Source: Chloroflexota bacterium (GTDB lineage: Bacteria > Chloroflexota > UBA5177 > JANWHV01). Taken from it: a stretch of 10,945 nucleotides of DNA. The notes under the pieces were generated by a model. The model saw only the letters and a program-made list of their open reading frames with translations. It was not told the origin of the DNA and did no database searches. Shown in pieces: positions 6,547 through 10,945 of the stretch. Each line of letters starts with the position of its first letter. Position 1 is the stretch's first letter. The translations under genes and the position numbers were made by a program. The stretch lies in contig JAICHN010000138.1 of assembly GCA_025924845.1 (NCBI GenBank), positions 1-10,945 on the forward strand, in the 5' to 3' direction.

Positions 6547-7526
6547 CCGGCTATGGAGGCGCCCGGAGAATCAGGAGCGATCCCTTGCCAACTCAGGTCG
6601 AAGCGACGGCGATAGACCAGGAGCGCCGTACAGCCCACCGCCACCCCAAACCAGAGCGTGCAGAGGCGGATGATTAGCGTGGCCGCGATGGCGTCGGTCA
6701 GCCCGGCATGGCTGACCGCGATCAGCAAGGCGGCGGCGCTCCCCTCCGCCGTCCCCAGGCCGCCCGGCAGCAGGCTGGCCGAGCCTACCAGGGTTGAGAC
6801 GGCGAGGACGAAGGCCGCCTGAATCAGCAGGTTCCAGCCGCCCGAAAAACCCAGTCCGTGGAGCACCAGATAGAAGGCCGCACACTCCCCGCTCCACGAG
6901 AGGATGCCGATTGTCACGGCCGCGGTCAGCAGAGGCGGCGCCAGAAGGAGGCGAGCGCTATGATAGATCTGCCCGATGCTTTCGGCCCGCCGGACCAACC
7001 GAGGATGCTTCTGCAGCCGTGGGAGGACGCGGTCGCGCCCTGCCGGCAACTGCACGACGACAATCGCCGCCGCGAACACCGCGAGCAGCCCCAACATAGG
7101 GGGCACCGCTTGGTGATAGAGGATCAGGCCGGTCGCGGCCAGGCCCATCATGGCCAGGCCGTCGGTCAGGCGCTCGGCGAAAATGACCGGCGCCGAGACG
7201 CTGAGCGGCGTCCCCACGCGGCGGCGCAGCAGGACGCTCTTCAGCAACTCCCCCACCTTGCCCGGCGTGATCGCCATGGAGAGTCCACAGAGAAAGATGC
7301 CCAGGCTGTCGGCGAACGAGGCCGGGATGCGCAGTGTACGCAGATAAAGATGCCATTTAGCGAAGCGGAGGGCATAGTTCCACAGGGTAAGCGCCAGCAC
7401 GGCGGGCACGTAGGCGAGCGGGAAGCGGTGCAAAGCCGTCCCCACCTTGGGCGCGTCGCCCACCAGTGCCAGCACGGTCAGCACGAGGATGCCGAAGAGT
7501 AGCGACAGCAGGAATTTACGCCACAT
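6543..7526 (-). CDS. LPG_synthase_TM (UPF0104) family integral membrane protein, flippase-like
   Basis: This 327-residue protein has about seven to eight hydrophobic segments and the hallmark motifs of PF03706: RFAKWHLYLR (54-63), FLCGLSMAITPGKVGELLKS (78-97), ERLTDG (118-123) and the C-terminal LLPGGLGTAEGSAAALL. Family members include the membrane part of lysyl-phosphatidylglycerol synthase MprF, which flips the lipid, and many stand-alone proteins beside glycosyltransferases that are thought to move lipids or lipid-linked sugars. No aminoacyl-transfer domain is attached. The ATG at 7526 lies 11 bp inside the end of the UbiA-type gene, so translation is probably coupled and the two products may act on the same lipid. 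A role in moving a polyprenyl-linked sugar across the membrane is inference from that pairing. Codon use and length look normal. Confidence 0.85.
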   Translation of the reverse strand: MWRKFLLSLLFGILVLTVLALVGDAPKVGTALHRFPLAYVPAVLALTLWNYALRFAKWHLYLRTLRIPASFADSLGIFLCGLSMAITPGKVGELLKSVLLRRRVGTPLSVSAPVIFAERLTDGLAMMGLAATGLILYHQAVPPMLGLLAVFAAAIVVVQLPAGRDRVLPRLQKHPRLVRRAESIGQIYHSARLLLAPPLLTAAVTIGILSWSGECAAFYLVLHGLGFSGGWNLLIQAAFVLAVSTLVGSASLLPGGLGTAEGSAAALLIAVSHAGLTDAIAATLIIRLCTLWFGVAVGCTALLVYRRRFDLSWQGIAPDSPGASIAG

Positions 7527-8463
7527 GCCCCGCCGTACTGACTACCACGATTGCTATGGCGCCCCAGAGCAGAATGCACACTTGCAGCGGACGATCGTGA
7601 AGCAATACCTCTTCCGGGCTGGCTCCCAATGCCCGCTGATGCACCAGGTAGAGGTAGCGGAAGATGCCGTAGATGGCGAAGGGAACGGTCACCATCATAC
7701 TATGGTTCCTGGGGAGGTTCGGCGCCGTGAAGGTATAGAGCGAGTAGGCCACGATAGTCGAGGCGGACACGATGCTGATTAGTTGATCCACCAGGTCCAG
7801 GCTGTATTCGGCCAGGTTTCGCCGGTGAGTGGACGCCAAGTGCTCAAGCTCGATCAATTCCTGGCGCCGCTTGCCCAGGGCAAGGAATAATCCGCCCAGA
7901 ATGGTACACAGGTAGAGCCAGACCGAGATATCCACCTGGATCGCCAGGGCGCCGGCCGCCGCGCGCAGCACATAGCCCAGGGCAATGGCGAACACATCCA
8001 GCAACACTTCGTGCTTGAGCGTGAAGACATAGCCGAACTGGAGGATCATATAGGCCGCCGCCGCCTCGAAGAAGGTGCGGCCGAGCAGGTAGCAGAGGGC
8101 CAGGCTGACGATAAGGATCAGGACGGCTGCTCCTTTTGCCGCCGGAATCGGCAGGCGGCCCGAGGCAATGGGACGTAGGCGCTTCCGCGGGTGCATCCGG
8201 TCGCGATCCACGTCGAGGATGTCGTTGATCAGATACACCACGCCGGAAAGGGCGCAGAAGAGCGCGACGCAGGCGGCAGTGCGCCAGATTGCGCCGGGGT
8301 CACCCAGCTTGTTGGCCATAACCAGGGCGGCTACACAGAGCAGGTTCTTCGACCACTGGCGGGGGCGCATGGCCAGCACCACTAGAAGCGGCAGCGGCCT
8401 GGTGCGCAGCCTTACGGCGGGCAGATCAGCGGCGATTGGTCGCGGCGCGCTCTCCAGGTCCAC
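7516..8463 (-). CDS. UbiA-family prenyltransferase, decaprenyl-phosphate phosphoribosyltransferase-like
   Basis: The best-known relatives (mycobacterial Rv3806c) join 5-phosphoribose diphosphate to decaprenyl phosphate, the first committed step to the arabinofuranose donor of wall arabinan. The N-terminus has the subfamily opening MRPRQWSKNLL (about 32-42). The metal/diphosphate motif NDILDVDRD (80-88, fitting NDxxDxxxD) runs on into RMHPRKRLRPIASG. Later come YVFTLKHEVLLDVFAIALGY and LRAAAGA, then GKRRQEL, and about eight to nine membrane helices in total. HPRKRLRPIASG and RPRQWSKN separate it from menaquinone or heme O enzymes. I choose GTG 8463 because AGGAGG lies just before it (4-nt gap); an in-frame GTG at 8478 has no Shine-Dalgarno site. 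The gene overlaps the flippase-like gene by 11 bp. The exact prenyl acceptor and whether ribose is the sugar are inferred. Confidence 0.86.
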   Translation of the reverse strand: MDLESAPRPIAADLPAVRLRTRPLPLLVVLAMRPRQWSKNLLCVAALVMANKLGDPGAIWRTAACVALFCALSGVVYLINDILDVDRDRMHPRKRLRPIASGRLPIPAAKGAAVLILIVSLALCYLLGRTFFEAAAAYMILQFGYVFTLKHEVLLDVFAIALGYVLRAAAGALAIQVDISVWLYLCTILGGLFLALGKRRQELIELEHLASTHRRNLAEYSLDLVDQLISIVSASTIVAYSLYTFTAPNLPRNHSMMVTVPFAIYGIFRYLYLVHQRALGASPEEVLLHDRPLQVCILLWGAIAIVVVSTAGHVA

Positions 8464-8522
8464 CTGCCCTCCTTCCACCTCGTCTCATGCCTGTGCCGCC
8501 AACCGGCTCACCAGACAGTGTA

Positions 8523-8592
8523 GAGGACTTAGCTCCTCCGCGATATCCGGAAGATACATGATTTTCCGGCTATTGCGTTGAGCCTAAACGCA
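8523..8592. repeat. Cluster of three small hairpins upstream of the UbiA-type gene
   Basis: Within 70 bp of the 133-bp gap between the anti-sigma-like gene and the UbiA-type gene there are three perfect inverted repeats: GAGGA/TCCTC (8523-8527 and 8534-8538), CCGGAA/TTCCGG (8547-8552 and 8564-8569) and TGCGTT/AACGCA (8574-8579 and 8587-8592). The last one begins 5 bp past the stop codon of the upstream gene. None is followed by a T-run on the minus strand. The gap should hold the end of one unit and the promoter of the next; I could not name clear promoter boxes. Confidence 0.4.
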
Positions 8593-8596
8593 TTCC

Positions 8597-9871
8597 TCAT
8601 GGCAGCGTGAAGCGGAAGGTCCAGGGGCCGCCTATGAGAGCCCGCCCGGAGGAACTGGGGAGGCTCTCATAGGGATTTCGCCGCACCACCAGTGTGTAGC
8701 TCGCGTGCGCGACATAGTGCGGGTTGGGAAACCCAAAATCATACAGCCGGTCGGCGGGCGCCATGCGCGTCCAGTAGTCTTGAAACAAGGGTACGCCGTC
8801 GCCGCTCGCGTTCCCCGCGCTCAGGGTCAGCCAACTGTCTTCCAGGATGTGCCCTGGTTTGTCGCGTCGAAGGTACACCCGCACCTCGCTTCGCGTAGCG
8901 ATTACATGGTCGAGAATCAAAGTGACGCCCTCGGTCGTAATCTCCTGCTCGGGATGGGTCTCGACGCGCACCGGATCCATCGCCACGGTCAGCGGCATCG
9001 TGAAGTCGTGATCGACTTTCAGGGTGTAGGAAAGTCTCGAAAACAGATCCGGCTTCCAGCGAGCAACAAGGGCGTGAGCGAAGTCCTGGGGCGATCCGAT
9101 GCCTTGTGAGGGTAGGCCGCTCTCTCCCGTGATGTGCTCACATCCATTCGCCGCCTCTCTATAGTCTGCCGTTGGTTCCGCCACGCTGAGCGATGGGAGA
9201 CGGAGTTGCAGCTGAAGCGGCGCCGAACCATGGGCGATCTGGTGAGTGTCGAATGCGGAAGACATGTCGACGGTATTGTCCTTCATACCTCCGATCCATT
9301 GGTCCAGCGGCTGCAGGCGTACGCGGCGGCTTGTACCGGGTATGATGCCGGTCGCGGCCGGCGCAAAGGTACCTGTAAGGCCCGCCAAAGTGCGATTGGC
9401 CGGCCCCTGAATGGTCCATTCGACAATAGCCCGGTTAGCGTCGCCGTATGCCCGGACAACCGAGACCGTGTACCCGCAATACTGCGATGACTGATGAACG
9501 GCGTGCCCAAACAAGCCAAGAGCACGGATCATCGAGGAAGGAAGGGGAGGACTCGGCGTCTCATAGCGCGGGCTATCGGTAACCGCAAGCCCCATGATGC
9601 TTACGCCCAACGCTACCACACTCAACACCACCGCGAGGCAAACCTGCCGCCAAGAGTGGATAGGGAACCGGCCGAGGCGCGCGCTCCGCGGCATGGTCTC
9701 GGCGACGTGATGAGCCAGGGTGGTCGCCAATTGAGCGCGCCACTCCGGCGGTGGACCTACGCGAGGGTTCTCGGCTCCATAGGCGCGATCCAGTTCACTC
9801 ACGATCCGCTGAAGCGTGGGATCGGGCCGGGCGGACAGGAGGTCGGCATAGCGGCTAACGAGTGATGGCAT
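8597..9871 (-). CDS. Single-pass membrane protein, probable anti-sigma factor of the adjacent ECF sigma
   Basis: This 424-residue protein has a cytoplasmic N-terminus of about 75 residues, one strong membrane segment (about 76-97) and a long external part rich in beta-strand-like sequence. The external part has two cysteines near residues 132 and 248 (in SQYCGYTV and ANGCEHITG) that may pair. Toward the end, GVTLILDHVIATRSEVRVYL and the closing GPWTFRFTLP recall the external domains of DUF4179/DUF5643-type anti-sigma proteins. I see no HCCxxC zinc motif, so it is not a classical ZAS anti-sigma. The ATG at 9871 has AAGGAG 7 nt upstream and overlaps the sigma gene by 17 bp. That tight coupling is the main reason for the call: the protein would hold the sigma factor at the membrane until the external domain senses a signal. 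The ligand is unknown, and family membership is tentative. Confidence 0.65.
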   Translation of the reverse strand: MPSLVSRYADLLSARPDPTLQRIVSELDRAYGAENPRVGPPPEWRAQLATTLAHHVAETMPRSARLGRFPIHSWRQVCLAVVLSVVALGVSIMGLAVTDSPRYETPSPPLPSSMIRALGLFGHAVHQSSQYCGYTVSVVRAYGDANRAIVEWTIQGPANRTLAGLTGTFAPAATGIIPGTSRRVRLQPLDQWIGGMKDNTVDMSSAFDTHQIAHGSAPLQLQLRLPSLSVAEPTADYREAANGCEHITGESGLPSQGIGSPQDFAHALVARWKPDLFSRLSYTLKVDHDFTMPLTVAMDPVRVETHPEQEITTEGVTLILDHVIATRSEVRVYLRRDKPGHILEDSWLTLSAGNASGDGVPLFQDYWTRMAPADRLYDFGFPNPHYVAHASYTLVVRRNPYESLPSSSGRALIGGPWTFRFTLP

Positions 9872-10469
9872 AACTGCGCTCCTTGAGGGTTTGCATGGCG
9901 CGGCTCAGCCGTTTCTTTACCGCTCCCTCACGCTTGCCCAGCACTACGGCGATCTCGGCGGCGCTCAGGCCGGCAGCGAAGCGAAGGGCAAGCATCTCAC
10001 GGGTCTCGGTCGGCAACGGCTCCAGAAGGAGCCGCAGGTAGGCGCGATCCTCCTTGGCCAGGATGGCGTCGCCCGTCGTATCATCGGCGTAGGGGTGACA
10101 CTCTACCGGCAGGAGGTCCCAGGCTACGGTAACCCGCGCCTGGCGGTAAAAGCCGGCCACACAGTTACGTGCGATACGGAACAGCCAGGCCGCGAACGGC
10201 GCGGCGCCGGGCCGGTAGCGGGGCAGCGCGGCCAGCGCCTGCAGGAAGACCTGCTGCGTGAGGTCTGCTGCGTCCTCCCTGCTGTTGGTATGGGACCGCA
10301 AATAGGCATAGATGCGGTCTACGTAGCGATGATAGAGGATGGAGAACGCCTCGGCCCTTGCCGCCCGGTCCGAACCGGCGACGGTGCGTGCCAGGGCGGC
10401 GTCATCCGGGGGGACATGTTGCGGAGGGGCCTGGCCTGCCGTGAGCGGCAAGCTATAGGCTGACTGCAT
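9855..10469 (-). CDS. ECF-family RNA polymerase sigma factor
   Basis: This 204-residue protein should redirect RNA polymerase to a small set of promoters under control of the membrane protein encoded next. Region 2 is at about 42-102 (FSILYHRYVDRIYAYLR, then REDAADLTQQVFLQALAALP and FAAWLFRIARN). A linker follows, then region 4 at about 149-197 (LPTETREMLALRFAAGLSAA, then EIAVVLGKREGAVKKRLSRA, a helix-turn-helix). I start at ATG 10469, since AGAGGA lies about 7 nt upstream and the ECF homology begins shortly after. The same frame stays open to an ATG at 10700, but those 77 extra residues are low-complexity and lie over a repeat/palindrome region. The gene overlaps the probable anti-sigma gene by 17 bp and is divergent from the DUF457-like gene. 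ECF factors commonly activate their own promoter; GGAACA occurs twice upstream on this strand. Confidence 0.92.
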   Translation of the reverse strand: MQSAYSLPLTAGQAPPQHVPPDDAALARTVAGSDRAARAEAFSILYHRYVDRIYAYLRSHTNSREDAADLTQQVFLQALAALPRYRPGAAPFAAWLFRIARNCVAGFYRQARVTVAWDLLPVECHPYADDTTGDAILAKEDRAYLRLLLEPLPTETREMLALRFAAGLSAAEIAVVLGKREGAVKKRLSRAMQTLKERSYAITR

Positions 10470-10585
10470 GGGGCGATCCTCTCGCGCTTGGCTTTCTGAC
10501 TCCGGCCTTGGGGCTTCGCTTACTTTAACGCGCGTCGGCGTGCAATGGAGACATTCTTCGCCGGCTAATCCGGCCGTGTCATGCT

Positions 10586-10697
10586 CTTCCGCGGGCGGCC
10601 CGTTGTTCCGGCGGCCCTCCGCGGGATACTCCGCCGGCCGCGGCTGGGGTTTTGCGGACGGTCCACTGTTCCGGTGGTACATGGCAGGATACCCTGC
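10586..10697. repeat. Two 49-bp direct repeats, 63 bp apart, each containing a hairpin
   Basis: Bases 10649-10697 and 10586-10634 align without gaps at an offset of 63 bp, with 33 of 49 positions identical. The best block is TGTTCCGG with GCGG and CGG blocks beside it. Each copy ends in a hairpin with the same ATAC loop: GCAGG-ATAC-CCTGC in the right copy and GCGGG-ATAC-TCCGC in the left. The arms differ at two places, yet pairing is kept (A-T to G-C, and G-C to G-T). A third hairpin, GCCGG-CTAAT-CCGGC (10560-10574), lies about 60 bp further left and may be a decayed copy. The array fills the leader of the sigma gene. Confidence 0.6.
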
Positions 10698-10708
10698 CAT
10701 GTACCACC
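10673..10708. repeat. Perfect 16-bp-arm palindrome with 4-nt centre
   Basis: GGTGGTACATGGCAGG (10673-10688) is followed by ATAC and then by its exact complement CCTGCCATGTACCACC (10693-10708). It lies between the divergent sigma and DUF457-like genes, 35 bp before the latter's start. It could be an operator for a dimeric regulator, a stem at the start of either mRNA, or a bidirectional terminator. On the + strand it is followed by TTATCTCTATC, and on the - strand by GGAACAG, with no clean T-run. The symmetry itself is certain; the role is not. Confidence 0.85.
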
Positions 10709-10718
10709 TTATCTCTAT

Positions 10719-10735
10719 CTTCCATATAGGAAGGG
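10719..10735 (+). promoter_or_regulatory. Shine-Dalgarno site of the DUF457-like gene, inside a small hairpin
   Basis: GGAAGGG (10729-10735) sits 7 nt before the ATG at 10743 and decides that start. Its first five bases pair with CTTCC (10719-10723) around an ATATA loop, so the ribosome site could be partly hidden. The stem is only 5 bp and may be fortuitous. Confidence 0.45.
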
Positions 10736-10742
10736 ATCATCA

Positions 10743-10945
10743 ATGCAGGGAGGTACACACCTGGCGTTCGGCACGGCGGCCGGCGTTGCCCTGGTCGGAC
10801 TGGGCGGGGTCGGTTTAGGCGTGGGCGTGGTATGGGACCAGGTGAGTCTTCCCTTCACCACCGGTCATGCCCACCGGATCGCTTATCCTGACCTTTCGCT
10901 CTTGACCTGGGTAGCCCTGGCGGGCGCCGCTGCCCTGGGCAGCCT
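10743..10945 (+). CDS. DUF457/YdjM-like membrane protein, N-terminal part (3' end outside window)
   Basis: The frame is open from ATG 10743 to the window edge, giving 67 complete residues. It begins MQGGTHLAFGTAAGVALVG, followed by a glycine-rich hydrophobic segment, a short external loop (VWDQVSLPFTTGHAHRIAYP) and a second hydrophobic segment (SLLTWVALAGAAALGSL). An opening THLAFG-x-x-AG is typical of the DUF457 family (YdjM-like, annotated as membrane-bound metal-dependent hydrolases), where the first histidine and a following LPDID motif are conserved; the LPDID would fall just past the edge. It has a good Shine-Dalgarno site (GGAAGGG) and is divergent from the sigma gene across the palindrome region. 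Only the start is seen, so the family call is moderate and function is not established. Confidence 0.65.
   Translation, partial: MQGGTHLAFGTAAGVALVGLGGVGLGVGVVWDQVSLPFTTGHAHRIAYPDLSLLTWVALAGAAALGS

Noticed and set aside
6858..7502. + strand open frame of 214 codons opposite the flippase-like gene
   Set aside because: Antisense shadow with low-complexity Gln/Arg/His content; the minus-strand gene has clear family motifs.
10554..10711. CRISPR array
   Set aside because: Only two to three diverged copies, no uniform direct repeats with unique spacers, and no cas genes.

Overview
The window is GC-rich bacterial DNA and looks chromosomal. It has a tRNA-Gly gene, compact operons, GTG starts with good Shine-Dalgarno sites, a Tat-exported sugar-binding protein, an IS110-type transposase end, an envelope-glycopolymer gene set (LCP ligase, UbiA-type phosphoribosyltransferase, LPG-synthase-TM flippase-like protein) and an ECF sigma factor with a membrane-anchored partner. 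This mix suits a Chloroflexota-like or other high-GC, actinobacterium-like lineage. That placement is an inference from gene content; no marker in the window fixes the taxon.

Left part (1-800): the C-terminus of an IS110-family transposase runs in from the left edge on +. A tRNA-Gly(CCC) gene follows on -, with a strong intrinsic terminator and a plausible promoter. About 430 bp without an intact gene comes next. It may hold a decayed C-terminal piece of a GMC oxidoreductase on -, and it has an inverted repeat ahead of the transporter operon.

801-3770 (+): a CUT2/ribose-type sugar ABC transporter. It consists of a Tat-dependent substrate-binding protein, a BPD_transp_2 permease and a single-domain ATPase of FrcA type. 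A very long stem-loop (1830-1883) separates the binding-protein gene from the permease gene. The permease and ATPase genes overlap by 4 bp.

3859-8463 (-): two co-directional envelope units. The upstream one encodes a UbiA-family decaprenyl-phosphate phosphoribosyltransferase-like enzyme overlapping an LPG_synthase_TM protein. The downstream one encodes an LCP glycopolymer ligase followed after 12 bp by a class I mannose-6-phosphate isomerase. A coherent reading is lipid-linked sugar donor synthesis, membrane handling, ligation of a glycopolymer to the wall, and precursor supply.

8597-10945: an ECF sigma factor and an overlapping single-pass protein that is probably its anti-sigma factor (both -). 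They are divergent from a partial DUF457/YdjM-like membrane protein gene (+) that runs off the right edge. The 273-bp region between them is the most unusual non-coding stretch. It holds a perfect 16-bp-arm palindrome that is part of a 63-bp-spaced, hairpin-containing repeat whose copies carry compensatory base changes. No CRISPR array, rRNA or clear new defence system is visible.
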